From: Anastatus disparis
Taxonomy: Eukaryota > Arthropoda > Insecta > Hymenoptera > Eupelmidae
DNA: 64,000 bases
Reading direction: 5' to 3'
Assembly: GCA_017163975.1 (NCBI GenBank)
Contig: JAFFSR010000396.1
Span: forward strand, 496,001-560,000
This document shows, piece after piece, positions 22,728 through 34,103 of this stretch (position 1 is the stretch's first letter; each line of letters starts with the position of its first letter). Position numbers and translations under genes: made by a program. The notes under the pieces were generated by a model. It saw only the letters and a list, made by a program, of their open reading frames with translations, had not been told where the DNA came from and did no database searches.

Positions 22728-22943
22728 GGACTTGAAATTTTTCAACGACCGTCTAACTTTGTTTTTGCCACGGAAACTAAAGAATCGCAGTTGTTAATTA
22801 ATTTTTAAGGCGAATCCTCATACCCACATAGAGTTCTACCTTATCTGCATTTAAATTATGAATTTTAATAGAAATTTAACTATTCATGACTAAAATTCGT
22901 AGGAGAGACACATTCTTAACATGACGAAGAATTTATTGCAACG

Positions 22944-23332
22944 TTAAGAAGGGGCCGAACTATCTGTCTTTGTCTAATAGCGTTTCTCATCATTTATGTA
23001 AACACTATCCGGTATAACAAGAAAAAAATAGCAGCCCCCGCTAGATATTAGTATAATAAGTAAATTTTGTAATAACAACCAAATTTTTTCACTGCGTAGT
23101 TTTTGAATAATTAGAGACCTACCAAAAAAAGATAGGTTATATTCTAGATTGCTAGTAGGTCTCTAATTAGTCAAAAACTATGCAGTAAAAAATTTGGTTG
23201 TTATTACAAAATTTACTAATTATACTAATATCTAGCGGGGGCTGCTATTTTTTGCTTGTTATACCGGATAGTGTTTACATAAATGATGAAAAACGCTATT
23301 AGACAAAGACAGATAGTTCGGCCCCTTCTTAA
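22944..23332. mobile_element. TTAA foldback MITE family A, copy 1 (389 bp)
   Basis: The ends read TTAAGAAGGGGCCGAAC on both sides, with TTAA at 22944-22947 and 23329-23332. The whole element is a long hairpin with a short central asymmetric loop near 23138 (GGTTATATTCTAGATTGC). Inserted in a TTAA of family L copy 1. Confidence 0.92.
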
Positions 23333-23369
23333 AAGACAATATAAGGGTAAAAATAAAGGCGAAAACTGC

Positions 23370-23758
23370 TTAAGAAGGGGCCGAACTATCTGTCTTTTTC
23401 TAATAGCGTTTTTCATCATTTGTGTAAACACTATCCGGTATAACAAGAAAAAAATAGCAGCCACCGCTAGATATTAGTATAATTAGTAAATTTTGTAATA
23501 ACAACCAAATTTTTTACCGCATAGTTTTTGACTAATTAGAGACCTACTAGCAATCTAGAATATAACCTATCTTTTTTTGGTAGGTCTCTAATTATTCAAA
23601 AACTACGCAGTGAAAAAATTTGGTTGTTATTACAAAATTTACTTATTATACTAATATCTAGCGGGGGCTGCTATTTTTTCCTTGTTATACCGGATAGCGT
23701 TTACATAAATGATGAAAAACGCTATTAGACAAAGACAGATAGTTCGGCCCCTTCTTAA
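23370..23758. mobile_element. TTAA foldback MITE family A, copy 2 (389 bp)
   Basis: Ends and length are the same as copy 1, and the central loop is in reverse complement, so it inserted in the opposite orientation. TTAA is at 23370-23373 and 23755-23758. Only 37 bp of family L sequence separate it from copy 1. Together the two make an inverted repeat of about 0.8 kb. Confidence 0.92.
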
Positions 23759-24238
23759 GGACGTTCTCTTGGAAATTGATTTTCTTAAAATATCAATTTA
23801 AATTATTGGATTAAGTAGATTTTTGTAAGCTCTTTCCATTGCGCTCATTTTATATATAGTATGCCATATTAATTTTTGAATAATCAGCTTCCAAAGTTGC
23901 GATGTTTAACACAGGAATACTATAGTCTGCCTCTTTCTGACTCACGTTTTGCTTAACGACTCTTCAAGTTTTCTTACAATTTTTTTAAAAAACCTTTTTT
24001 TATAATCTACACGAAATAACGATTCAATCGGTATAAAGAAAATTTATGCAAACGATACTAAATTTTGAGTAATCGATATTTGAAAGATAGAAAATGCACG
24101 AATTCTATTTAATAAACATGAATTTCGCTTGTGCGTGTAGAAACGTGCTCAACTTATTGCAGCGCCGTCATAGGTTAACTTTATATAAAAGAACTACTTC
24201 TAAGCTGAGTAAAACTGCTCGCAAGAGAACGTCCTTAA
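23755..24238. mobile_element. TTAA MITE family B (484 bp)
   Basis: The ends read TTAAGGACGTTCTCTTG on both sides, with TTAA at 23755-23758 (shared with family A copy 2) and 24235-24238. The interior is not palindromic and has no coding potential. Sharing the TTAA implies insertion exactly at the border of its neighbour. Confidence 0.88.
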
Positions 24239-24639
24239 TACGGTTAACTTTTCAATGTAGTTATGAATAATCGTATTATGCAGTTTTTGTCTTCATTTTC
24301 TCTGTTATTCTGTCTTTTAACGTTGCAATAAATTCTTTATAATGTTAAGAATATGCCTCTTCTATGAATTTTAATAAAAAATAGTTAAATTTTTATTAAA
24401 ATGCATAATTTAAATGTAGATAAGGTAGATCTCTGTGCCGGTATGAGGACACCCCTTAATGAACTAAACTATCCAAAAGCAAAATAAATGAATTTCGAAA
24501 AATTATTCTTTATACTAGGAACAAAAAAATTTTCAGAAGTTATCATTCAAGCGCGCAAGAAAACGTAGTTGACGTAAAGTTGATAAACGTAGTTGATAGA
24601 CGTTTGGAAATTAGTACTTTCTTCAGCAGACCGATAAAA

Positions 24640-25440
24640 AAACCCTTTTTGAAGCTCACAACACTGTTCAAGCTGGTCATATGGAAATGGAGAAGACGTT
24701 CGCTCGTTTAGCTAATAACTATTACTGGCCAGGTTATTACCACGACACCTGTCAGTATATATGAGCATGTCAAGAGTGCCAAGCACATAACAGTCGCAAC
24801 AGGCCCTATCAGGTCTAATGAGAGAAAAATACATTTAAAGATCGTGGACGGTTGTCTCAGTAGATATAAATGGCCCAAAACCCCCATCACGAGCAGATTA
24901 TAAATACATTATAGTGTTTGAAGATTTGTTTATGAGGTACGTAGAAATTAAACCTCTTCGTAAAGCTGATGGTAAGAATGTAATTCAAGCTTTTAAAGAA
25001 CTAATCAGTAATAGATAGGATTGTCCCCAGTATGTATTAACTGATAGTGGATTAGAGTTTAAAAATCAAGTTGTAAATGACCGTCTACAGAAATATGGTA
25101 TAAAACATTCAACTACCCCCCCCCCCTTATCGTGCACAATCCAAGCCTGTCGAGTGTATAAACCGTAATTTAAAACCCATGATTAATATAGCTCTATTGA
25201 ACAGGACCACCGTGACTGGGACAAACACCTCGGAGAATTCAGCCTTGCATTAAAGACGATGGTACATTCGTATACCAAATTTACTCTAGCTTTCTTAAGT
25301 ATGGGTCACAATCCTACTCCTACTATCCTTTTTCGCAAATCTATAGATCCTCAACCCATCCATCAAGGTGACACGAATAAGTGGGCAGACAGAGACACAA
25401 GACTACCAGCTATACATGATTTAGTAAAAAATTATGACGT
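24640..25440 (+). pseudogene. Ty3/gypsy integrase fragment (zinc-binding domain and catalytic core)
   Basis: The frame is broken by stops and shifts but motifs are ordered. HNTVQAGHMEMEKTFARL then YYWPGYYHDTCQYI and ACQEC give the HHCC zinc-binding domain. The core follows with SVDINGPKPP (first D), YVLTDSGLEF (second D) and a PVECINRNLKP segment carrying the catalytic Glu. A run of 10 C near 25119-25128 disrupts the frame. It ends near LPAIHDLVKNYDV, where intact elements continue into the C-terminal domain. It belongs to a gypsy-like element inactive in integration. Confidence 0.78.
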
Positions 25441-25727
25441 GGTACGTTATATTAAAATTTTTTTTCAATTAAAACCTTTAAGATTATGCAGACATACACT
25501 GACACACCATCAGTGCACTCACCAACCCGGACGCATTTTTATTATATCGAATAATTAATTATTCTAAAGAAACTTTTTTTTGTTTATCTACTTTTACCGG
25601 TACCACGAGGAGAAAGACGATACTAGCAGAAGCGCACGGCAGCCATTACGCACACATTCGTAGACCGTGTGTGTGAGCACCAGCGCTGCTAACGTAGACT
25701 ATAGGTAGAGAGTACATCTACTACCAC

Positions 25728-25902
25728 CAGTGATGGATTTCGAGGATGCTTTATACATTTATGTATATCTATATATTAGGATATCCTTTAGCCAACTTCA
25801 GAGTATACCGTAGAATTAGAGTATAAGCAGAATATATTATTCTGTAGTATATACTCTGAAGTTGGCTGGATATCATATAAGCATCTTCGAAATCCATCAC
25901 TG
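25728..25902. mobile_element. hAT-type MITE (175 bp) with perfect 8-bp TSD
   Basis: The terminal inverted repeat is CAGTGATGGATTTCGA with further pairing (CAACTTCAGAGTATA) inside. ACTACCAC flanks both ends exactly (25720-25727 and 25903-25910). An 8-bp duplication and CAGTG ends are characteristic of hAT elements. Confidence 0.92.
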
Positions 25903-26072
25903 ACTACCACTGAAAAGTAGCAACCGTGCGTGCGCTAGAAGTCAGCTTAAGAAGATGTAGAAAGAGAGGGAGAACCAAGATACAAGAAGAAAAGAGACAG
26001 CAAGATTCGTATACTGTGAGAGCGAATTGGAAATGATGGTGCGCCTATTTCTCACGCAGTCAAAAAAGAGGG

Positions 26073-26079
<7 letters not shown>

Positions 26080-26112
<33 letters not shown>

Positions 26113-26116
26113 TCCC

Positions 26117-26192
<76 letters not shown>

Positions 26193-26201
26193 CTCTCTCT
26201 A
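26080..26201. repeat. (TC)n microsatellite
   Basis: A nearly pure TC run with a few CCC interruptions. The reverse-strand RERERE frame across it is an artefact. Confidence 0.97.
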
Positions 26202-26885
26202 GATAGTAAAAGAACGAGAAAAAAGAGAATGAAGAAAAAGAAATATAACTAAAGTTGAATCTTCCCGCATTTAAAGATGGCGTGCGCGTCAAAGACTTGC
26301 GTTCGAGAACCAGTAAATTGAGAAGTTAATCAGCGATTGGAGAAAACAAAAATTAGAAAGAGACAAAAGATAGGAAGAAGAAATATACTCGAAGAAGAAG
26401 GAAGTGGCCATTGAAGAGTCATTCGATTACTGTCTTCGTGCCACTTCGGAGCTTTTACTAGTTAATAATAAAGAGTTTTTTTGAGTTCACTAAGGAGACC
26501 TGGATAGAGATTTTTGCCAAGGAGAAAATTTTGAAATTGCTGAGATTTACGGCCAAGCGAGAACAAGAGTTTTCCTGAGGAAGATTTCACCGACCTGGGT
26601 TCTTGTTACAGGCAACCGGCGCCGACCAGTTGCCCTGGAAAGAGAGAGAGAGAGAGAAAGTAAGAGAAGCCAACCCTGAACCTCAATTGTCTCCATCACC
26701 GACCTAAATTTTATTTTTCATCAACGAGATTCATCTACGGTAAGTCGACTGTGGTCCAGTTAATTTGTGAAAATTTGTGAACTAACGGCTCTCGCCGACT
26801 AAAAAACGGATTTAGGAAAAGTGCGTGCGCGAAACGAAAATTTATAAGTGACTGTGACGTAATTTGATTTAACTAGTGAATTAAC

Positions 26886-27219
26886 AACGATTGTTGTTTT
26901 TATTGATCTGATTGAGTGTGAAAGAAAAGTTTACCTCGTAAGGTGGTATACCTTGTTGAATACATAGATACTAAGCGACAAACCAAAGTTTTTGTCAATG
27001 ATCTAAAAAGATATATGCTGCCAAGACAAAAACTAAATACTAACATATCACCATTACTTTCAGAAAATGCAGCGAGCAAGGTCAACAAACCTACACCAAA
27101 TGAGATGGATGATTCGTGCAGGACCGGGTAGAGGAGTATACGACGATCTTTCATTCCGCTTACTCCAGGAGGAGTCAAACGTGGTTGTGGCCGGCCTGCA
27201 AAACCAAAGCTGCCCAAGA
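26886..27219 (+). pseudogene. Gypsy integrase C-terminal tail with AT-hook-like motif
   Basis: The frame starting near 26930 encodes KVVYLVEYIDTKRQTKVF then VNDLKRYMLPRQKL, matching the end of the integrase C-terminal region of gypsy elements. After a TAG it continues in frame to PGGVKRGCGRPAKPKLPKN, an AT-hook-like GRP stretch common at integrase tails. It probably belonged to the same pol as 24640-25440. Confidence 0.55.
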
Positions 27220-27921
27220 ACTAGGACATGCATGAGAGGAGGGCGTCACTTGTGTGACTTGGAAGAACATCCACCTACTCCAAGCCCCTCACCGTGCCTA
27301 GATGATGATGAGGACCAGGATCTATCGGTTTTCGTAACATTACTAGCTACACCTGCTTCATATCCCATCTCCATACCACAAACAGCTTTCTCCAACCTCT
27401 TCCTATTACACGCACCCATCCTCCCACTTCCCTACACCCAACCCTACTCTTACTCCTTCTCAAGCCTTCCTATGCCTTCAATCAATTGTAACATCACTTG
27501 CAGCGATTAATTCCTTCCTGATTCTATCACAAAAACCATCACCTGTCCCCTTCATTCTTCTTATTCCACCAAATTTCTCCTCCAGCCAGAACACCACCAC
27601 TTCTCCCAGCTACGATCTCATCCTGACCTCCACCTAGCACATCCTACGAATCCTCATCCATAAAGTATTCCCTTTAGGCTCGGTACCTACTCCTGCCCTT
27701 CCCACCTGTAAAGCTTCACCTACCCGCTCGATAGCGAACCATGAGAAATCCCCTGAAGAAACTGAGGCAGCCAGACCTCATTGCTGAAACTATGGTCATC
27801 CAAGTCACAGTTGGACCACATGCTTGGCTCCCAAGAAAACTTTCTGCTGAGGCTGTGGCAAACCCGCAGTAACTAAACCGGCATGCACAAACTGTTATTC
27901 AGACTAATTAAATAAACACCG
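27220..27921 (+). pseudogene. C-rich remnant ending in two zinc knuckles (gag-like)
   Basis: Base composition changes abruptly to C-rich on this strand. 27782-27907 reads, with two in-frame TGA codons, as tandem zinc knuckles: GHPSHSWTTCLAPKKTFC then GCGKPAVTKPACTNC. The second Cys of the first knuckle is Tyr. Upstream, proline- and serine-rich frames suggest a gag-like linker. The class of retroelement cannot be settled. The TTAA MITE at 27922 cuts it off. Confidence 0.45.
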
Positions 27922-28358
27922 TTAAGAGGCGGTCGGAACCAAATCGGTGACTTAGTCTGGTGCTTGTAATAAATGCTTATAATAATTTATTCATTTATTA
28001 ATATGGTAAAAATATAGTCATTTCCTCTAGTCATGTATACAAAGAATAATTTAAAATAGTTAAAGCCAGAAAAATATACAAAATATTGTTATAAAGCGAA
28101 AAATGCCACCTAACAATCGACACGACAGTTTTTTGCATGCGGTATATGTCAAGTCAGTTTGATATTTGTAATAAATGCTTATAATAATTTATTTATTTAT
28201 TCATATGGTAAAAATATAGTCATTTCCTCTAGTCATGTATATAAAGAATAATTTGAAATAGTTTAAGCCATTAAAATATACAAAATATTATCGTAAAGCG
28301 AAAAATGCTGACTTGATATATACCGCAAGTCACCGATTTGGTTCCGACCGCCTCTTAA
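27922..28358. mobile_element. TTAA MITE family E (437 bp)
   Basis: The ends read TTAAGAGGCGGTCGGAACC on both sides and continue AAATCGGTGACTT; TTAA is at 27922-27925 and 28355-28358. The interior has a direct repeat of about 150 bp (near 27967-28112 and 28169-28310, marker ATTTCCTCTAGTCATGTAT) instead of a foldback. Flanks CACCG and GGCCG join cleanly after removal. Confidence 0.9.
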
Positions 28359-28462
28359 GGCCGTGTATTTAATAATAAAATAATAATATCATTTATTTAA
28401 ATCTTAACCGTACTGCCCACGACCCCTAGAAATATTTAATTCATTAATTATAATGTCTATAT

Positions 28463-29344
28463 TGTGACAACCTTGGGGATCAGGAGGTCTCACGAAATTT
28501 AAAATAAGATAAGTTACGGAGTTCGATTAATTGAATATAAAAAGGAAGCTTTATTTCAATGGGTATACAGTTGTTGCACGCACGCTCAAAATGGATGCCA
28601 GCCGCATATAGCGTACGCAACGCCGCTTGCGCTAATCCCGTTACTATTAACACGACGAAAAGCTGAATTTACAAAAAATGCAGTAAACAGAAAGATAGTA
28701 TGCTAAAAGTGGATACGCTCAATAATACGATAACTCTAAAGGAAAAGCACTAAGGGAATTTATTTTGGTGAAGACGCACGCGATCGCCCGATACACACGT
28801 CACGATGAAAAAAGAAATTAGATTATTCTAATTAGCAACAGTGCACCGCTCTCGCAACAAAACGAGGCTCTGCCAAGCAAAAGAAAATGAGCCACAGAAT
28901 ATTGAATATCTATTCTCATTCACTCAAAGCTTACGATATTCTTAACACAGAAAACAATTATAAACTTAATATCGAAGTCGCACGCAAGTCGCAACGGCTC
29001 CACACTACACGCTGACGACAAAAGGAATGACGCAATGGCGTTTTCTTCATGTCTACTCAGCTTCGTTTCTTTTGCTGTATGCTGCGCGCGCCGCAAGAGA
29101 GAGACAAACGATCCTTAACGGACCCCAGCTTAGCTACTCGAGTCAAGCTGCTTGCTATCTATGAGTGCACGGTATAAGTGCTTTAGATATTCACGCGTGT
29201 GTGCCAACGATCTTGGGTCTATACTTTAGATATTTGACTCGCGTGGTTTTCTTTCCGTTGTGCTAGTAGTTAGATGCTCCCTTTTGTCGTCTATATACAC
29301 TACAAATATAGATACAAGTAACATGGCCAATTTGCCATGTTACA
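28463..29344 (-). mobile_element. Solo LTR of an LTR retrotransposon (882 bp)
   Basis: On the minus strand it begins TGTAACATGGCAAATTGG and ends TTGTCACA. The 4-bp sequence ATAT flanks both sides (28459-28462 and 29345-29348), as expected for a target duplication of a gypsy-type element. The start contains an inverted motif (ACATGGC/GCCATGT). No internal sequence or second LTR adjoins, so it is a solo LTR. Shorter pieces with the same or a similar tip occur at 30513 and 53985. Confidence 0.8.
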
Positions 29345-29348
29345 ATAT

Positions 29349-29889
29349 GTTATTAATCACATGTATCTAGAGTCTCATAAATAGTCATTTTACTAACCTT
29401 GCTAGCATTCACAAAACTTTACTTTCAGTCAAAAATATAGTTAAATAAAGTGATATGTTAAATTCTCTATTGCTTTACACTTGTTTAAAATAAGTAGGAT
29501 AATTTTAGAACCTGTTATATTATATTTCATTCAATTTCACTTGAATACATAGAGTTATTTTATTGAGAATTAGTCTTTAATGTGAAAAAAAATTGCTGCA
29601 CAGATCATTATTATTATTATTAAAATCAAACTATGCATCATGATAGCACTACCAGAGCGTCATCTTTCAGTAAGTAATATGTTTTTCATTTAAATTAAGA
29701 ATTTTGAGAATAACAGTGGAATCTAATAAATTTTTTTATGGGTGAAATATGATGTAAAATCGGGTAATGAGTGTATGTTTTTTTTATAACGTAGACTTAA
29801 GATTTTTCTTTATTGTGAAAATTAATTTGGGTAAGCCAGTTGCAACATAGATAGTTATCTCCCACACATTCAGCGCGATACACTTACAT
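29349..29889. other. AT-rich DNA without recognisable feature
   Basis: No gene or repeat end was seen between the solo LTR and the next MITE. Confidence 0.5.
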
Positions 29890-30270
29890 TTAAGGGGATG
29901 TAAAATGGACACTACACCTGTACTCATAAATATTTACTATCTTTACATTTTATTGCAAAATTTTAAATAAAAAAATGCATTAACTTGTAGTATGTACCAT
30001 GAAGATTATTCGGTTGCATTTTTAAATAAATTCATTCATTAGTTATTGAGAATTTTGGGTTCCAAAATTATTTTTCACATTTTTCAATTTTGTACAGGAA
30101 TCCAAATATCTTAAAAACTAATGAATGAATTTATTTGAAAATTTATCTAAATAATCATCATGGTATATACTACAAGCTAATGCATTTCTTTTCTGGAAAT
30201 TCAGCAATAAAATGTAAAGGAAGCTAATATCTATAAGTACAGGTGTAGTGTCTGTTTTACATCTCCTTAA
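29890..30270. mobile_element. TTAA foldback MITE family J (381 bp)
   Basis: The ends read TTAAGGGGATGTAAAA and, inverted, TTAAGGAGATGTAAAA, both followed by GACACTACACCTGTACT after a short variable stretch. The arms pair nearly throughout (e.g. AGTTATTGAGAATTTT-like tract against AAATATCTTAAAAACTAATG). TTAA is at 29890-29893 and 30267-30270. Confidence 0.9.
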
Positions 30271-30469
30271 TTATTCTTTTTTGTTATTCAAAAATATCAT
30301 AGAATGCAAAAGAAGAATGAATATAGAATCATAATACTTTTATCATACTGTACACCTATGTAGATAACAACAGTTATCTTAGGTTAGGTCTCCCTCTTTC
30401 TAATTTAGTTTGTACCTTTTTGCCTTTATTTTTTAAATATAAATAAATTTTTTTTTTGTCTTTCTCTTC

Positions 30470-30773
30470 AACAAAAGTATCCGGTTCCACCGTATACTTC
30501 CGTGTGACGGGGGGAGGTTGTAATATGACAAATTAGCCACGTTACTTAAAACTCAATATTATAATAAATAGTATATGCGACATAAGAAAAATATTGAATT
30601 CCGCGCAATAAGCCAACCTCAAGCCACCGAAAGTACACGGGCGCACATATACATATATAACTAATGCAGTATTGTAATGCTTAGTTAACATATCTGATAT
30701 ACGTGGCAGCATGACTCCAGCAGTCAAGATGCAAAAAATAGTGAGAGCATCTGGTAGCGCGCAGCGTGCCACC
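30470..30773 (+). mobile_element. 3' end of an LTR element: polypurine tract and LTR start (partial)
   Basis: GACGGGGGGAGG at about 30508-30518 resembles a polypurine tract. It is followed by TGTAATATGACAAATTAGCC, which matches the tip of the solo LTR at 28463-29344 with several changes. The LTR body is not otherwise alignable by eye and its 3' end is obscured by two small MITEs. Confidence 0.4.
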
Positions 30774-30910
30774 TTTAGGGACCCTCTAGAAAGGGACAAG
30801 AATATGTTGCCGCCATACTGATCTAAACCGGAAAAGAACGGATGAAGTGTCCGTCAGCCAATAGAAAACGCAGAACGAGATTTCCAGTCCCTTTCTAGAG
30901 GGTCCCTAAA
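30774..30910. mobile_element. Small MITE (137 bp)
   Basis: Inverted ends TTTAGGGACCCTCTAG followed by AAAGGGAC on both sides. The spacer is short and non-coding. The target duplication is not clear. Confidence 0.75.
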
Positions 30911-30991
30911 GAAGACTAAAATACCTTTATTTTAAGCCTTTATAAGCTCATATTGCTGTAGCCATAGTAGATCAATCCTTGTTCTTACAAT

Positions 30992-31303
30992 TGCTCCCCC
31001 GTAAGGTTTAAGCTGAACCGCTGGATAGAAATGACTTTTTCAAACATATTTAGCTTCAGTACTTTTGCCATTCTCGTATGAATGATAGAATTCCTGAAAC
31101 ACAAAATTTTTTACTTATCAACAAAAAATATCAACTAATTTAATAAATTTTAATATTTTTACCTTATTTTTCGATTTTTTAATAACTTCTAATTCTTTAA
31201 TTTCAAAACCCTTCATTCACGCGAGAATGATGCTAATGCTGAAGTCAAATCAGTTTGGAAAAGTCAGATCCATCCAGCGGTTCAGCTCAAATCTTACGGA
31301 GCA
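30992..31303. mobile_element. MITE with AGCTGAACCGCTGGAT inverted repeats (about 312 bp)
   Basis: The left arm (TGCTCC..CGTAAGGTTTA, then AGCTGAACCGCTGGAT) is matched by the reverse complement at about 31260-31303. Pairing continues with gaps through the CATTCTCG..TGAATGA segments. Exact ends and target duplication are uncertain. Confidence 0.7.
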
Positions 31304-32025
31304 GCACCTAAAATTTGAAAAATTCAATATTTGAGAAAAACAGCTTTAAAGTTTTTAACTATTGTATCTTAAAATTATCAATGCTATACTTATCTTTCGT
31401 AAAATAATTCTTTCCTGGTATTTCTTATTTATATTAGCTAACAATATAAAAAAGAGATACCACGTCTGGTTACAAGAGAACCTTCTTATCGATTAGATGA
31501 AGTTGAAATGCAAAAAGATATAAGTTATTAAAATAATCAATAATAATAATCTTTCTTACTATAAGATATTTTGTCAGTATTCACCCTTATTCACCATTGA
31601 AACTATGTATTTGTTGTAAGAATCAACAAATACATAGTCATTTGTTACTCTGATGGTTGTTAGAATTACTCGTACTAACCTTGAATCAGCTGAAAACTAA
31701 GAAATAATTAATATGAAGTAATCATTTTATATTTTATTTTATAATTCAAATTCAAAATTGAGAAATAAAATTTAGATTTGAAATTTATATTTTAATTAAT
31801 ATGAAAATTTATAAATCGAATTTATATCCAATCATGTAATAATAATTAGAATTATACACTTACATGAATTTAATATGCATTCGGTGCATGGAAATCCACC
31901 ACAGTTATTCGTTCTTTTCTATTCGGAGTATGTGCTTTTTTCGAATGAGACTTGGTTGATTACTCTACATTGAATCATCTTTTATCATTCGAAGTCCTGA
32001 CCCACTCGACAGTTACATTTCCAAG
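31304..32025. other. AT-rich DNA without recognisable feature
   Basis: A local inverted pair around ACAAATACATAGT (near 31605 and 31626) is the only structure noted. Confidence 0.45.
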
Positions 32026-32414
32026 TTAAGAGGAGGTCACGTATCTCTGTCCTTTTCTAATCAAAGAATTCAGTTTTTTACAGAAACTAATAACTTTATC
32101 AAAAAATGAAGAGAAAGCCGCATCTCGTAATAAAAAAAGCAATATTTTCTTTGATAAGAAAGAATTAATTTAATTGCTTTGTTTTCAAGAAAACTTTGAA
32201 AAACCCAAATCATAGAGGTTAGGGTGGACAATTTGGTTTTTCAAGGTTTTCTTGGAAACGAAACGATAAAATTAATTTTTTCTTATCAAAGAAAATATTG
32301 CTTTTTTTGATGCAAGATGCGGCTTTCTCTTCATTTTTTGATAAAATTATTAGTTTTTGTAAGAAAATCATTTCTTTAATTAGAAAAGGACAGAGATACG
32401 TGACCTCCTCTTAA
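32026..32414. mobile_element. TTAA foldback MITE family K (389 bp)
   Basis: The ends read TTAAGAGGAGGTCACG on both sides and continue TATCTCTGTCC; TTAA is at 32026-32029 and 32411-32414. Long arms pair around a centre near 32218 (TAGAGGTTAGGGTGG). It adjoins the Mutator-like remnant and may have cut it. Confidence 0.9.
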
Positions 32415-32419
32415 ATGTC

Positions 32420-33098
32420 AAATTTTTTCATCATCTTGAGAAAGTTACATCAAAATCAGCACTATTTGGGAAAATCGAATCAAGTTATTTCTTAACAGCT
32501 TCAGACATATATTCTTCTGCCACTTGTTAACATACTTCACTAAGTTGATTATTCATAACATTTAACGCTGACTGTGCAATTTGCTTTGGCAAATCCATTA
32601 TAACACAAAAAGTAGATAAGCCAGCAAGTCCATGGTCAAGTGCACGAGCAGCAAGAACACTAAGTTTATTCACTTCACATGCATTATTCATAACACCCAC
32701 TCTCTTGCTAGAGTTTATAGATGCTAATTCACCACAATAATAACAAATCACATCAATTTTAAATCCTAGTCCTTGGAAAGAAGATTCAAAAATTGTATTT
32801 TATTGTGGCACACATTACAGCACATAATTTTTTCAAACTCAGGAAATATAATGTTGATATCAACAATTCTATTTTTTGCCCTGTAACTTGAAAATTCTGT
32901 TCTTTCCAGTTTAGAAAAAGAAGTAGAGGGTCTACTTCTCTTAGCTTCAGAATTTTTTTCACTCTTACCAAGAAATTTCCTTGGCCTCTTTTTAGATCTC
33001 CCTGTAGATCGTTTTCTATCTTGATGTTGGTTAACAAATCTGCCTCTTGTATCTCTTTGATTATTTAAAATTTTTGAGGCTAGAAATCTTAATGTCAA
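32420..33098 (-). pseudogene. Mutator-like transposase N-terminal fragment
   Basis: Reading the minus strand, 33098-32766 encodes a basic leader (RKRSTGRSKKRPRKFLGKS) and NRIVDINIIFPEFEKIMCC with a CNVCHNK motif. After a one-base shift in a poly-T run near 32788 the frame continues FQGLGFKIDVICYYC, INSSKRVGVMNN, CEVNKLSVLAARALDHG and FCVIMDLPKQI. This order (CxxC pair, EVN..V.A.R..G.G..GL..FC..M.LP) is that of the Mutator-like transposase domain common in insect genomes. A stop follows near 32527 and the frame then reads AEEYMSEAVKK. The catalytic part is absent, with the family K MITE beyond. Confidence 0.6.
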
Positions 33099-34103
33099 TT
33101 CAAGTTTTTAATGCTTTAAATACACTTTCTATTTTGATGAACGTAGAATTTCAGTTGCATATAAAAAAATACGAAATAACTCGCGAACGTGTAATTTATT
33201 AAAAATTAATAATTCGATGTAAATTAAACCACAAAACCTACTAATAATTTTTTAAATGCACTTTAAATAAACAAGCTAACTGCAAACTGACCATACAATC
33301 AGCTGAGACTAACTGTAATGTAGCGAAATGGTACGAGCCGAAAGCGCGATATTCAAATTGATAAAAAATTACATGAATAACTATGTGCCACTCGTTTCCT
33401 TACAAAATCAAAACGGAATAAAATATCGATGTAAAACTTTTTAGAGCTTAAATCAAGATAAATATTTTGTTAAAATTAAAAAAATAAACTCTTCTTTTTT
33501 AATTAAACCTAAAAAAATCAATAAAAATTTAAAAAATATAATTTAAAATAATTCTTAAAAATTTTTAAATTTCTAAAAATTATATCATTATAGACTTAAT
33601 AACTAAAAACAAAATTGAATCTCTTAAAAAAACTTTTTGGAGATTAATTAATGATTTATGAATTATTGAATCAAGCAATAAAAAAATGATTTCTTATAGT
33701 GTTTTAATAAGATAAGCTAAAAATTCGAGAAAATCTCAAAATAGGAAAATTAACAAAAAAATCAATTTAAAGTTTATCCTACTAATTTCTTCATAAAAAC
33801 GAAACTATATAAGATAGGGTAAAAAACTTTTTAGAGCTTATTCTACAGTAAATTTTCTATGAAAAAAGCAATAAACCTAAATTCGATTTATCAAAATTGT
33901 TCATGTCAGTATTAAGTTATTGAGTTTTTTTTTTGATTATCTCAAAACTGACTTTTTCGACTTGACCCCTTATTCCGAACAAAATATCGATGATAGCTGA
34001 TAGCGATGATACATTGATAGCTGTTGATTTGAATATTATTGAACTTATATTATATTTTAAACTATTAGCAGAATTATTTTTCAAATAATTACGCTGTTTT
34101 CAG
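33099..34103. other. AT-rich DNA without recognisable feature
   Basis: No 5' exon for the downstream DUF4806-like copy and no repeat ends were recognised. Confidence 0.45.

Larger units (their letters stand above)
22805..24459. mobile_element. TTAA foldback MITE family L, copy 1, with three nested MITEs
   Basis: TTAA is at 22805-22808 and 24456-24459; the ends read TTAAGGCGAATCC and, inverted, TTAAGGGGTGTCC. Host fragments are 22805-22947, 23333-23373 and 24239-24459. Subtracting the nested insertions and one TTAA each leaves exactly 405 bp, the length of the uninterrupted copy at 47068-47472. End-specific differences show that it is inserted in the opposite orientation to that copy. Confidence 0.9.
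25445..26885. other. Leader/LTR-like insert with GA-rich segments
   Basis: This stretch separates the integrase core from a matching integrase tail. It has a hAT MITE, a long (TC)n run, AATAATAAAGAG near 26465 and, near 26606, TTCTTGTTACAGGCAACCGG followed by CGCCGACC, which resembles an LTR end plus primer-binding site. A donor-like GGTAAGTC is at about 26739. It could be an LTR and leader of another element, but no matching second LTR is in view. Confidence 0.3.

Noticed and set aside
25942..26292. Arg/Glu-repeat protein on the minus strand
   Set aside because: It is a translation of the (TC)n run.
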